A DNA stretch of 64,000 nucleotides from JAGVSR01 sp963825555. Its GTDB lineage: Bacteria > Pseudomonadota > Alphaproteobacteria > Rhizobiales > Hyphomicrobiaceae. Positions 52,806 through 61,806 of the stretch are shown one piece after another. A program made the translations under genes and the position numbers. Location of the stretch: the NCBI GenBank assembly GCA_963825555.1, contig CAWGTZ010000018.1, positions 124,001 through 188,000 of the forward strand, written 5' to 3'. The notes beneath the pieces are model-generated. The model worked only from the letters and a program-made list of their open reading frames with translations, was not told the origin of the DNA and did not search any database. Every line of letters begins with the position of its first letter. Positions within the stretch are counted from its first letter, which is position 1.

Positions 52806-53528
52806 ATGACAACCCGCATCAAGTGCCTGCAATGCGTCGTTCGGCGGACTGCGCCATGCAGTGCGCTGACGGCGGAAACGGCCAACGCGTTGGCCAGGAT
52901 CGTCCACCGCCGGCGCATTTCGGCAGGACAGATCCTCTACGGCGGCGCTCAGCGGGTCACCTCCTGCGCCATCATCATTCAGGGTGTGGTCAAGGTTGTC
53001 AGTGCGCATCCGGACGGCCGCAACCAAATCGTGGGATTGCAATTTCCCTCCGATTTCGTGGGACGTCCTTATGTGGAGACCTCGCCGATGATGGCAGAGG
53101 CCGCAACCGACTTGGAGGTCTGTTCCTTCTCAGGTTCCACCTTCGAGAATCTCATGGAGCAGCATCCTGACCTGGAGCGCACGATCCTGCGCCGTACGCT
53201 CGACGACCTCGACGCCGCCCGGGAATGGATGTTCATGATCGCCCGCAAGACCGCCGAGGAGCGCGTGGCGAGCCTGCTCTTGATGATGGCCCGGAAAATG
53301 CGGGGCGAGCGTGACGAAGCGACTTCCCAGGATCAGGAGATGGAGCTCGATCTGCCACTGTCGCGAACGGAGATCGCCGAATGCCTCGGCATGCGGCTCG
53401 AAACCGTAAGCCGCCAGTTCGCAGCGCTCAAGGCACAAGGCATCATCGCCACGGGCCGCCGGCGCGGGCTGAAGTTCTGCGATCTCGCAGAGTTGACTCG
53501 CCGGGCTCAAGGCGCCGTCGAAGTCTGA
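52806..53528 (+). CDS. FNR-type oxygen-sensing transcription factor (Crp/Fnr family)
   Basis: The 240-residue protein carries an N-terminal cysteine cluster CLQCVVRRTAPC (Cys7, Cys10, Cys18) and a fourth, Cys106 in LEVCSFS, placed where E. coli FNR has Cys122. It can therefore hold an oxygen-labile [4Fe-4S] cluster. The cyclic-nucleotide-like domain and a C-terminal helix-turn-helix (SRTEIAECLGMRLETVSRQF) follow, with the E-xx-SR recognition pattern that reads TTGAT. The FNR box at 52662 is upstream. It should activate microaerobic or anaerobic genes under low oxygen. Confidence 0.9.
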   Translation: MTTRIKCLQCVVRRTAPCSALTAETANALARIVHRRRISAGQILYGGAQRVTSCAIIIQGVVKVVSAHPDGRNQIVGLQFPSDFVGRPYVETSPMMAEAATDLEVCSFSGSTFENLMEQHPDLERTILRRTLDDLDAAREWMFMIARKTAEERVASLLLMMARKMRGERDEATSQDQEMELDLPLSRTEIAECLGMRLETVSRQFAALKAQGIIATGRRRGLKFCDLAELTRRAQGAVEV

Positions 53529-53614
53529 TTGCACGTTGACACCTGGGCTTCCGGTTGACCCCTGAGAAGCGACGCTGCACCCTGAGCCGAACCGCGCTTG
53601 AGGACCGTTTTTTC

Positions 53615-55192
53615 ATGTCACGCGAAAATCCGGGGGCAAGTCCCTCCCAGGCGGACGTTCTCGCGTTTCTGGGAAATCCGGAGAGTTACCCTCATCGGCC
53701 ACATACGGTGGAGCGCATCGAAACACATGGCGCATATGTCTTCCTGGCCGGAGACCAGGTTTTCAAAATCAAGCGCGCCGTTCAGTTCTCCTACATGAAT
53801 TTCTCCACGCTGGACCTTCGCCGTGCCGCCTGCGAACGCGAGATCTCGATCAACAAACCCCAGGCGCCTGCCATCTATCGCGGATTGACGGCCATTACAC
53901 GCAAGCCGGACGGCTCCCTGGCCTTCGACGGATCGGGCGAGATTGTCGAGTGGGCCGTGCACATGACACGCTTTTCCGAGGCCGACGTGCTGGTCAACAA
54001 AGCTGCCGATGGCCCCTTTGAAACCGGCCTTTCCAAGGCCCTAGCCGATGCGGTTTACCGCTATCATGAACAAGCTGGCCGTCCCGAGCCGCACGACTTC
54101 GCAGCCCAGATCGCAGCGATCGTCGCAGACATTTCGTCCACCCTCGCCGATGCGCTTCCCGCAGATGACTATCTTTCCGTTTTAGGCCTCACCGGTGCAC
54201 TCGAGACGGAAGCCGGACGGCTGACCCCGCTGTTTGCCAAACGTGCCTCGACCGGTCACGTCCGGCGCTGTCACGGCGATCTGCACCTAGCCAACATCGT
54301 ACTAATCGACGGCACACCTGTCCTGTTCGACGCGCTGGAATTCAATGAAGAGATGGCGACCATCGATACCCTCTATGATCTGGCCTTTCTGATCATGGAC
54401 CTCGACCACCGCAATCAGCACGCTTCGGCCAACACTGTGCTCAACCGCTATCTGTGGCGTAGCCAAGACATGTCCGACATTGCGGGACTCGCAGCCTTGC
54501 CTCTCTACATGGCGCTGCGAGCGGCCATTCGCGCTATGGTCCGGGCACAGCGGGCCCGGCAGGCGCCGTCACCTGACCAGGGTGCCGGCCCGATCACCGA
54601 AGCGCGCAGCTACGTGGCCCGCGCTGCTTCCTACCTCAAACCACAACCCCCCGTGCTGGTACTGGTCGGTGGGCTGTCTGGCACAGGCAAATCGACACTC
54701 GCTCACCGGCTGGCCCCGCTTGTCGGACGATCGCCGGGGGCTCTGCACTTGCGCACCGATCTGGAACGCAAGGCGCTTTACGGTGCGGAGGAGTTGGAAC
54801 GGCTCCCGTCCGAAGCCTATACGCATGATGTGACGGAGCGCGTGTACGGCACGGTGCTCGCAAAGGCCGAGACGGCCCTTCGGGCGGGTCATTCGGTGAT
54901 TGGCGATGCGGTTCACGCTGATCCTGCCGAGCGTCAACGGATTGCGTCACTCGCCGCAACGGCGCGCGCACGCCTGGTGACGCTTTGGCTCGATGCACCC
55001 GCTGAAATTCTGATGTCCCGCGTCGCCTCGCGTTCGCAGGATGCCTCCGACGCGACCCCCCAGATCGTATCCCGGCAGCTGACCTATGAACTGGGTGATC
55101 TCGACTGGACGCGCATCGATGCCAGCGGCACACCCGAGGACACGTTCCGGAATGCCTGCGAAATCTTGCAGGCGCGGCTGCCAGTGAACTGA
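53615..55192 (+). CDS. two-domain kinase: aminoglycoside phosphotransferase-like plus AAA/zeta-like P-loop kinase
   Basis: The 525-residue protein joins an APH-like domain (residues 1-330), with GDQVFKIKRAVQFSYMNF, catalytic CHGDLHLANIVLID, and metal-binding DALEFNEEMATIDTLYD, to a C-terminal P-loop domain. The latter has Walker A VLVGGLSGTGKST near residue 355 and reads HLRTDLERKALYG further on. The fusion is widespread in proteobacteria as an uncharacterised family. The two kinase domains suggest phosphorylation of a small molecule or protein, but no substrate is known. The start at 53615 matches the domain start. Confidence 0.82.
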   Translation: MSRENPGASPSQADVLAFLGNPESYPHRPHTVERIETHGAYVFLAGDQVFKIKRAVQFSYMNFSTLDLRRAACEREISINKPQAPAIYRGLTAITRKPDGSLAFDGSGEIVEWAVHMTRFSEADVLVNKAADGPFETGLSKALADAVYRYHEQAGRPEPHDFAAQIAAIVADISSTLADALPADDYLSVLGLTGALETEAGRLTPLFAKRASTGHVRRCHGDLHLANIVLIDGTPVLFDALEFNEEMATIDTLYDLAFLIMDLDHRNQHASANTVLNRYLWRSQDMSDIAGLAALPLYMALRAAIRAMVRAQRARQAPSPDQGAGPITEARSYVARAASYLKPQPPVLVLVGGLSGTGKSTLAHRLAPLVGRSPGALHLRTDLERKALYGAEELERLPSEAYTHDVTERVYGTVLAKAETALRAGHSVIGDAVHADPAERQRIASLAATARARLVTLWLDAPAEILMSRVASRSQDASDATPQIVSRQLTYELGDLDWTRIDASGTPEDTFRNACEILQARLPVN

Positions 55193-55234
55193 TACGAGCG
55201 CATCTGCCCGAAGTCCGACACGCGCGTCTTCTGC

Positions 55235-56866
55235 TCAAGACGTGGGGCTGATCTCTCCGGTCTTCAGGCGCGCCATGTAGGAGGCAAGTTCTCGCTTCAC
55301 CTCGGGCATCAGGATGTAGAGACCCGTGATGTTGATCAGCGCCATGCTGAAGATGGCGGCATCGGCGAAGTCGATCACGTGGCTGAGATTCATGGCCGCG
55401 CCCACCACCACCACCAGGCAGTAAACGACATTGAACGTGATCTCGCGGGCGCGGCCCTCACCAAACAGATAGGTCCAGGCCTTGAGCCCGTAGTACGACC
55501 ACGAAATCAACGTGGAGAATGCGAACAGGATGACCGCCACCGCCAGGACGTAGGGGAACCAACTGAAGGAACTGGCGAATGCGGCCGAGGTCAGCTCCAC
55601 GCCGGTTAAGTTGCCTTCAGTCGCTATTCGGCCGGCCTCTGCATTCCAGACGTAGAGACCGGTTGCTGGATCCACCTGGAGCACGCCGGTCATGATGATC
55701 ACGAGCGCGGTCATCGTGCAGATGACCACCGTATCGATGAAAGGCTCAAGCAGCGCAACGAGACCCTCGCTGACGGGTTCTTTTGTTTTCACGGCCGAAT
55801 GCGCGATGGGTGCGGAACCGAGCCCCGCCTCATTGGAGAACGCGGCGCGCCGAAAACCCTGGATCAGTGCGCCCACCATCCCGCCCGCGACACCTGCCCC
55901 GGTGAAGGCCCCGTCCAGGATCTGGCCGAACGCCCAGGGCAATTTTTCGGCATTCATGGCAATGATGATCAGGGCGGTCGAACAGTAGATCACGGCCATT
56001 AATGGCACGATACGCTCGGCAAAGTGCGCGATCGAGCGGATGCCACCAACGATGACGGAGAACACGACGGCGGCGAGCAGCACCCCCGTCAGCCAGCCCT
56101 GGCCATTCAGGAAGCTGTCGGCACCGCCGGTCACGTTGACGAGTTGAGCGTGGACCTGGTTGGCCTGGAACATGTTGCCCGCGCCGAACGAACCCAGCAC
56201 GCAGAAGACTGCAAAAACGGCGGCCATGATCCGGCCCGGTATGGCCATTCCCCGTGCAGCGAGTCCCTTGGAAAGGTAGTACATGGGGCCGCCCGAAACG
56301 TGACCATCGGCAAACTCGTTTCGGTATTTGACGCCGAGTGTGCACTCGGTGAACTTCGTCGCCATGCCCATCAGGCCGGCGAGAATCATCCAGAACGTCG
56401 CGCCGGGCCCGCCGATCGAAACGGCCACCGCCACGCCCGCAATGTTGCCCAGCCCCACGGTGCCAGAGAGCGCAGTGGACAAAGCCTGGAAGTGACTGAC
56501 TTCGCCCGGATCCTTTTCGTTATCGTACCGGCCGCGTACCAGCGCAATGGCATGCGCGAAGCCTCGCACTTGGATCAGGCCGAAATAGACGGTGAAAATC
56601 ACGGCGGCTGTCACCAGCCAGAGCACGATCCATGGAAACGCGGTGCCGGGCAGCGGCGCGAAGATGAGGTTCACGAACGGCGACGAGGCCGCCCCCACCG
56701 CATCATTGATCATCTGGTCGATGGAGCCCGCCCCGCCGGTGTCCCCGCTCTGGGCCCGCGCCGGAACAGTCGCAAGTCCAAGAGTGGCGATTGCCACGAG
56801 GGGCGCGCGAAACGAGCCCGACGCTCCACGCGCCCTATCCCAGGCGTGGCAAAAAAGTGCGGCCAT
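55235..56866 (-). CDS. alanine or glycine:cation symporter (AGCS family)
   Basis: The 543-residue protein has a signal-like leader (ending VPARAQS) before the first helix, then about ten helices. The AGCS signature SGTVGLGNIAGVAVAVSIGG and the conserved GLGSAPIAHSAVKTKEP and FSNEAGLG motifs are visible. It imports alanine, glycine or related amino acids with Na+. The start at 56866 is set by a GGGGGA ribosome-binding site seven nt upstream; the cleavable-looking leader is unusual for AGCS. Confidence 0.85.
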   Translation of the reverse strand: MAALFCHAWDRARGASGSFRAPLVAIATLGLATVPARAQSGDTGGAGSIDQMINDAVGAASSPFVNLIFAPLPGTAFPWIVLWLVTAAVIFTVYFGLIQVRGFAHAIALVRGRYDNEKDPGEVSHFQALSTALSGTVGLGNIAGVAVAVSIGGPGATFWMILAGLMGMATKFTECTLGVKYRNEFADGHVSGGPMYYLSKGLAARGMAIPGRIMAAVFAVFCVLGSFGAGNMFQANQVHAQLVNVTGGADSFLNGQGWLTGVLLAAVVFSVIVGGIRSIAHFAERIVPLMAVIYCSTALIIIAMNAEKLPWAFGQILDGAFTGAGVAGGMVGALIQGFRRAAFSNEAGLGSAPIAHSAVKTKEPVSEGLVALLEPFIDTVVICTMTALVIIMTGVLQVDPATGLYVWNAEAGRIATEGNLTGVELTSAAFASSFSWFPYVLAVAVILFAFSTLISWSYYGLKAWTYLFGEGRAREITFNVVYCLVVVVGAAMNLSHVIDFADAAIFSMALINITGLYILMPEVKRELASYMARLKTGEISPTS

Positions 56867-57053
56867 ATCGATGTCCCCCGCCCCGCGCCGCCATGCCGGC
56901 GCCGTGACAATCAAGATAGTTACGCTGTTTCCATCGGACGGTACCCTAGGACAGCCCTGGTGTGCGACGCAAGACGGGCCAAAACCGCGGCAATCTGAGC
57001 CAAACCACGCCGCGGCATATCGCGAACTCCAATTCAAAGTACCCGCACCCGCA

Positions 57054-58166
57054 ATGCCGTGCCGCCTTCGATTGCTCAAAGTTCTGATGCTTCTCCTCGC
57101 GTCCGCAGCGACTCCGGCGGGCGGAGCCGCCGCGCAGTCACCCGTCAACATCATCGTCACAGGGCCGGCCACGGGCCGTTATGCCGAATATCTGGGTGCC
57201 ATGATCGCTGCCGCGCAACGGGCAGCAACCGCTCTCTCCTCTGCTGAAACAGCGGATGGCGCGATGCTCGGAGCGATCTCCGTCACCGACGTGGACGATG
57301 GTTGCGACGCGGACCGGGCCAGAGGGGCCGCCAGACTGATCGTAGGGATGAAGCCCGATCTCGTGATTGGGCACCCCTGCCCTGCAGCAGCCATAGCGGC
57401 CGCCCCCATTTATGCGGAAGCCGGTGTCGTCTTCATTGCGCTCGGCGTGCGACATCCGGAGCTGACAGATAAGCGTGCAGGTCCCACCATCTTCCGTCTC
57501 TCAGGCCGTGAAGACCGGCAGGGGGAAGCTGCGGCGGCGGTCCTTTCCAGGTCCGCACCGGAAGGTCGCATCGCCATCGTGCAGGACCGCACGGCCTATG
57601 CCCGCAGTTTGCTGGAAGATACGACGGTGGCACTGGAAAAGCTGAAGAGGCCCGCACCCGTCGTTATTCCCATTGTCGCCGGACGCCGCGACTACTCGGT
57701 GGAAATCGAGAAGCTCGTTTCGGCGCGCGCCGAAGCCGTCTTTTTTGCGGGCTATCCGTCTGAAGCCGCCGTTCTCCTGCGCGGAATGCGCAGGGCTGGC
57801 CTTTACGCCGTCTTTATCGGGTCAGATGCGAATGCGACGAGTGAGTTTGCCGATACCGTGGTTCAAGGCGAACTCTCGGGCAAAGGCGTCAGAGTGCTGA
57901 CGCGAGCAGAGCCGATGGCAGGCAAATCGCTGGAGGGACTGTCGAATGCGGCAGAAACAGCCGTGGAAATCTGGTTCACCGGCGCCCAGCGCGCGGGTAC
58001 GCGCACAGGGGCCGACATTGCCGCAGCCCTAGCCATGGCGCCCGTCAAAACGACAGGAATGGGAGTTGTCGCGTTCGGCAGCAATGGTGATGCCGGACTG
58101 CCTTCATTCGCCGCCGCGTCACTGATTGACGGACGGTGGTCAGCCGCAGCGTCCGAGGCGCGCTGA
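57054..58166 (+). CDS. periplasmic solute-binding protein (branched-chain amino acid/amide type), orphan
   Basis: The 370-residue protein has a signal peptide (LLKVLMLLLASAATPAGGAA) and a type I periplasmic binding fold with two lobes: VNIIVTGPATGRYAEYLGAM at the first strand, VIGHPCPAAAIAAAPIYAEA and VFIALGVRHP in the first lobe, and EAVFFAGYPSEAAVLLRGMRR in the second. No ABC permease or ATPase genes are next to it, so it may serve a remote transporter or act as a sensor. It diverges from the AGCS symporter. Confidence 0.78.
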   Translation: MPCRLRLLKVLMLLLASAATPAGGAAAQSPVNIIVTGPATGRYAEYLGAMIAAAQRAATALSSAETADGAMLGAISVTDVDDGCDADRARGAARLIVGMKPDLVIGHPCPAAAIAAAPIYAEAGVVFIALGVRHPELTDKRAGPTIFRLSGREDRQGEAAAAVLSRSAPEGRIAIVQDRTAYARSLLEDTTVALEKLKRPAPVVIPIVAGRRDYSVEIEKLVSARAEAVFFAGYPSEAAVLLRGMRRAGLYAVFIGSDANATSEFADTVVQGELSGKGVRVLTRAEPMAGKSLEGLSNAAETAVEIWFTGAQRAGTRTGADIAAALAMAPVKTTGMGVVAFGSNGDAGLPSFAAASLIDGRWSAAASEAR

Positions 58167-58199
58167 TCGGCAAGATCGCGCGCCTCGCTCCATAGCCAC

Positions 58200-58397
58200 T
58201 TAGCGACCCTGCGACTCCTGCAGGCACTCTTGCATCAGGCTGCGCTCCATGCGCTTCAGCGCATCCGGCACCGCATCTCCGCGTGAGCGGTAGGTATTGA
58301 TGCGCTCCTTCAGCAGGGCATACTGGGCCCGCGGATCGTCGAGCTCGTCGATACGCTCGTTTATCTCGATGATCTCGCTCTCAGTCTGTTCAGACAT
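58200..58397 (-). CDS. small acidic hypothetical protein
   Basis: The product is 65 residues, beginning MSEQTESEIIEINERIDELD. It is acidic at the N terminus and helical throughout, with no membrane segment, and resembles small soluble helical hairpins. GAGTGGA precedes the start (an ATG lies at 58400 too). The family is not recognised. It is convergent with the solute-binding protein gene. Confidence 0.55.
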   Translation of the reverse strand: MSEQTESEIIEINERIDELDDPRAQYALLKERINTYRSRGDAVPDALKRMERSLMQECLQESQGR

Positions 58398-59080
58398 CAT
58401 GGTCCACTCGTTGGTTTCCCCGGGACACCCACCGGCCGATCGCAGCCGGACTCGCTACCCAACTCTGACCTTCAAACCGGTCGTGATCCAAATAGTTTAG
58501 TTCGGTTTGCTTTACGCAGAGTTGCCCTGGTCGACGGAGGTTTCAAGTCCCGCTCCGCGTCTCGCGGACAGGACGTGTCCCGATTTCAACAATTGCTCCT
58601 ATGCGATCAGCTCTGACCGACGCGCGGTCGGCGGGGCAAAAGCCATCGGATTATGGCCCGACGGGGGCAGATCCCGACGAGCAGTTTGCTGCGTTGCACG
58701 AATGAAACGGCGATTTGAAATTCTCTGCGGTTTGCGGCACTTCACAGTTTTGCCCAACAGGCTCTAAGCCTGCCACTTTTGCATGGCCGCATGACCACTT
58801 GGCTCGGAATACTCAGAGGGGCGGCACCCCCTTTCCCGCCCCCATACCTCCGGCGGTGTGCAGAATTCTTTTCTCCAAGGACAGGATGCCGCGGGCACCC
58901 GCGGTGCCCCGCAGGCCGGCTCCGCAGTGCCAAAGCCTGCCGCGGATGGTTTTCAATTTGATTCGCGGCGGCCGTTTCTGCTGGTCCCACCGGCCACATT
59001 GCTGCTCCGCCCCTGGGGTGTTAGGCGTCTCGGCCGAACCTTGTGCAACCCGACAAGCCAGACCGACGAACGAGGCCCCT
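58398..59080. other. 683-nt region upstream of purB with no supported gene
   Basis: The plus-strand frame that includes purB extends back to 58715, but that part lacks protein character and the PurB family starts at 59081. No RNA gene, terminator with a U-run or known operator was recognised. It probably holds the purB promoter and leader; a short unrecognised RNA cannot be ruled out. Confidence 0.6.
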
Positions 59081-60388
59081 ATGATCCCGCGATACTCACG
59101 CCCTGAAATGACCCGGATCTGGGATCCAGAAACTCGCTACCGCATCTGGTTCGAGATCGAGAGCCACGCCGCGACGGCGATGGCCAACCTGGGCATCATT
59201 CCCAAGGACGCCGCCGACGTCATCTGGAAGAAGGGTTCTCAGGCCCGCTTCGAGGTCGCCCGGATAGACGCGATCGAACAGGTGACCAAGCACGACGTCA
59301 TCGCCTTTCTCACTCATTTGGCCGAGATCGTGGGACCCGAAGCGCGGTTTGTGCACCAGGGTATGACTTCTTCCGACGTACTCGACACGACCCTCAACGT
59401 TCAGCTGGTACGCGCCGCCGACATTCTCATCGCCGACGTGGACCGGTTGCTGGAAGCCCTGAAACTGCGCGCCTTCGAGCACCGCTTGACGCCGACTATA
59501 GGTCGCAGCCATGGCATCCACGCCGAGCCGACCACTTTCGGCCTGAAGCTCGCCTGCGCCTATGCCGAGTTCGAGCGCGCCCGTGAGCGCCTCGTCGCGG
59601 CGCGGGAAGAGGTGCGCACCTGCGCCATTTCGGGCGCCGTCGGCACTTTCGCCAACATCGATCCCCGCGTGGAAGCCTTTGTGGCCGAACGCATGGGGTT
59701 GAAGCCCGAACCCGTCTCTACGCAGGTCGTTCCTAGAGACCGGCATGCCATGTTCTTCGCCACTCTCGGCGTCGTTGCCTCGTCCGTCGAGCGGCTGGCG
59801 ACGGAAGTCCGCCATCTTCAGCGCACCGAGGTGCTCGAGGCCGAGGAATACTTCTCGCCAGGCCAGAAGGGTTCGTCGGCAATGCCGCACAAGCGTAATC
59901 CGGTGCTGGCCGAAAACCTCACGGGTCTTGCCAGGATCGTTCGCGGCTACGCTGTCCCGGCGATGGAGAATGTCGCTCTATGGCACGAGCGCGATATTTC
60001 ACATTCGTCCGTCGAACGCATGATCGGACCAGACGCCACGGTCACGCTCGATTTCGCGCTCAATCGCCTCGCCGGCGTTATCGAGAAGCTCGTCGTGTAC
60101 CCCGAGAACATGAAGAAGAACCTCGAAAGGCTCGGCGGACTTCACAATTCACAGCGCGTTCTCCTCGCGCTCACCCAGGCCGGCGTCGCGCGCGAGGATG
60201 CCTATGCCATGGTCCAGCGCAATGCCATGAAAACCTGGGAGGAAGGCAAGGATTTCCTGACCGAATTGAAGGCCGATGAGGAGGTCGTGGCCAAGGTGCC
60301 GGCGAAGGAACTGGAAGCCATGTTCGACCTCGGTTACCACTTCAAGCATGTCGACACGATCTTCGATCGGGTCTTCGGGAAGGGTTGA
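59081..60388 (+). CDS. purB: adenylosuccinate lyase
   Basis: PurB splits SAICAR to AICAR and adenylosuccinate to AMP, both with release of fumarate, in purine synthesis. The 435 residues are the usual length. Motifs: TRIWDPETRYRIWFEIESHA at the start, TSSDVLDTTLNVQL, the Ser-containing GQKGSSAMPHKRNPVLAENL signature loop, and the C-terminal YHFKHVDTIFDRVF. The start at 59081 gives the canonical MIPRYSRPEM. It is separated from purC by unrelated genes. Confidence 0.97.
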   Translation: MIPRYSRPEMTRIWDPETRYRIWFEIESHAATAMANLGIIPKDAADVIWKKGSQARFEVARIDAIEQVTKHDVIAFLTHLAEIVGPEARFVHQGMTSSDVLDTTLNVQLVRAADILIADVDRLLEALKLRAFEHRLTPTIGRSHGIHAEPTTFGLKLACAYAEFERARERLVAAREEVRTCAISGAVGTFANIDPRVEAFVAERMGLKPEPVSTQVVPRDRHAMFFATLGVVASSVERLATEVRHLQRTEVLEAEEYFSPGQKGSSAMPHKRNPVLAENLTGLARIVRGYAVPAMENVALWHERDISHSSVERMIGPDATVTLDFALNRLAGVIEKLVVYPENMKKNLERLGGLHNSQRVLLALTQAGVAREDAYAMVQRNAMKTWEEGKDFLTELKADEEVVAKVPAKELEAMFDLGYHFKHVDTIFDRVFGKG

Positions 60389-60487
60389 AGCCGTGCAGTC
60401 TTGGTCCGTTCAGCTTCGCCCCGGTGTTCCCGACATCCAAGAGTACTCCTATGGCCGCTCACGGCCTGAACCGCGCTCAGCAGCCTC

Positions 60488-61072
60488 ATGAAAACATCCG
60501 AAGCCGACATCATCATCGTGCCGGGCTGGTCGGGTTCGGGATCTGACCACTGGCAGACGCGCTGGGAAAAGAACCTGAAGACGGCCCGGCGCGTCGAACA
60601 GGCAGACTGGATAAGGCCCGATCGCGACCAGTGGGTCGCTCGTATCGTGGAAGCGGTGGCGCAGTCGGTGCGGCCGGTCGTGCTCGTCGCGCACAGTCTC
60701 GGCGCTATGGCAGTGGCCCATGCCGGGGCCAAACTGGCACGTCTGCCCGCTCCTCCCGTCGGAGCTTTCCTTGTGGCGCCCGCCGATGTCGACAACGCGG
60801 ACCGCTGGCCCATTACCCAGGGCGAGACATTCGGAGCTTCTGAGGAAAGCGGTTTTGCGCCCGCCCCCATGACACCGCTGCCCTTTCCTTCAATCCTTAT
60901 TGCTTCGTCGAATGATCCTTACTGCTCGCTGGACCGCGCGCGTGAACTCGGCGAGGCTTGGGGTTCCGCCATCATCGAGAGCGGAGAACTCGGGCATATC
61001 AATGTCGCGAGTGGCCACGGGCCTTGGCCCGATGGGCTCCTGGCCTTCGGCATGTTCCTGCAGCGGCTCTAG
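60488..61072 (+). CDS. RBBP9/YdeN-family alpha/beta hydrolase
   Basis: The 194-residue protein begins IIIVPGWSGSGSDHWQTRWE, as in RBBP9-like hydrolases, with the nucleophile elbow VAHSLGAMAVAH and the catalytic His in VASGHGPWPDG. The Asp lies in SSNDPYCSLDRA. The family has serine-hydrolase activity on small esters in some members, without a settled physiological role. It follows purB with about 100 nt of space. Confidence 0.88.
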   Translation: MKTSEADIIIVPGWSGSGSDHWQTRWEKNLKTARRVEQADWIRPDRDQWVARIVEAVAQSVRPVVLVAHSLGAMAVAHAGAKLARLPAPPVGAFLVAPADVDNADRWPITQGETFGASEESGFAPAPMTPLPFPSILIASSNDPYCSLDRARELGEAWGSAIIESGELGHINVASGHGPWPDGLLAFGMFLQRL

Positions 61073-61088
61073 TTGGCACGGCAGGATT

Positions 61089-61116
61089 GCGACCGGCATG
61101 ACAACACGCCGGTCGC
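61089..61116. other. nine-bp stem-loop between convergent genes
   Basis: GCGACCGGC and GCCGGTCGC pair perfectly around a ten-nt loop. Neither strand has a U-run, so it is not a canonical intrinsic terminator, but its place between two converging genes suggests a transcript-end role. Confidence 0.35.
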
Positions 61117-61136
61117 GAAAAACCTGAAATCCCTTC

Positions 61137-61463
61137 TCAGGCGCTCGGCTTGCTGAGTTCGTTCACGGCCTTGGCAAGTGCCTCGCCCATCACCTGGCGG
61201 ATCTCTTCATCAGCGACGCTGAGGCCCTTGGCGGTAAGATCGCCTTTCACCTTGCGGAACACGTCGTCGTCGCCTTTCTCCGCAAGATCGGCCTTGCGAA
61301 CTTCCTTGATGTAGTCCTCAAGGGCCGTGCCCTCGAGACCCATTTTGGCTCCGGCCCACTCCGCCAGCGCCCGGTTTCTCCGCGACTCAGCTTTGAAGCG
61401 CAGTTCGGAATCGTGCGCGAATTTTTTCTCGAAGGCCTTCTCGCGGTCATCGAACGTGGTCAT
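61137..61463 (-). CDS. ATP synthase zeta-type inhibitor subunit (DUF1476)
   Basis: The 108-residue helical protein starts MTTFDDREKAFEKKFAHDSEL, the N-terminal segment that in Paracoccus zeta inserts into the F1 interface and blocks ATP hydrolysis. The conserved EWAGAKMGLEG and IKEVRKADLAE follow. It is an alphaproteobacteria-specific protein and a good lineage marker. It lies between purB and purC on the opposite strand. Confidence 0.9.
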   Translation of the reverse strand: MTTFDDREKAFEKKFAHDSELRFKAESRRNRALAEWAGAKMGLEGTALEDYIKEVRKADLAEKGDDDVFRKVKGDLTAKGLSVADEEIRQVMGEALAKAVNELSKPSA

Positions 61464-61806
61464 TCCCGGTCTCCTGGGGCGAATGTTCTATTTATGTTCC
61501 AACGAGCGCTTGGGTTGTATGGCACCTATGCGTGCGTCGGCTGCCAGACGCGTACCCGGTCCTACATGACAAATCAACGGGTTGTGGACCGTGTGAACCA
61601 TGGCAAGCGGTGCGGCACCGTTAAGATTGTTTCTGCCCCTCGGTTCGGCTAGGGTCTGAAGTGTCGCTTTCGAGGACGGCGCGAAGACCCTTCTTCCCAA
61701 ATAGAAGCAGATTAAACCTGCAAGATCAAAGGGGCAGCAGCCTCGACGGTGCATGGTGCCGGCGTGTGGAATGAGCATGAGCGTGATCGTCAAAGGACCA
61801 GGATCA
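61464..61806. other. 343-nt region upstream of purC, no supported gene
   Basis: Open frames here on both strands lack family character and ribosome-binding sites. The region should contain the promoters of both divergent genes. No operator or RNA structure was recognised; GGACCAGGA near 61795 is the likely purC ribosome-binding site. Confidence 0.55.

Noticed and set aside
58715..59080. In-frame upstream extension of purB
   Set aside because: The PurB family begins at MIPRYSRPEM; the extension is Pro/Arg/Cys-rich and unlike any homologue I know.
61089..61116. Stem-loop considered as an intrinsic terminator
   Set aside because: No U-run on either strand; kept only as an unassigned stem-loop.
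61488..61793. Minus-strand frame in the purC upstream region
   Set aside because: No family, no ribosome-binding site, atypical composition; more likely regulatory spacer.
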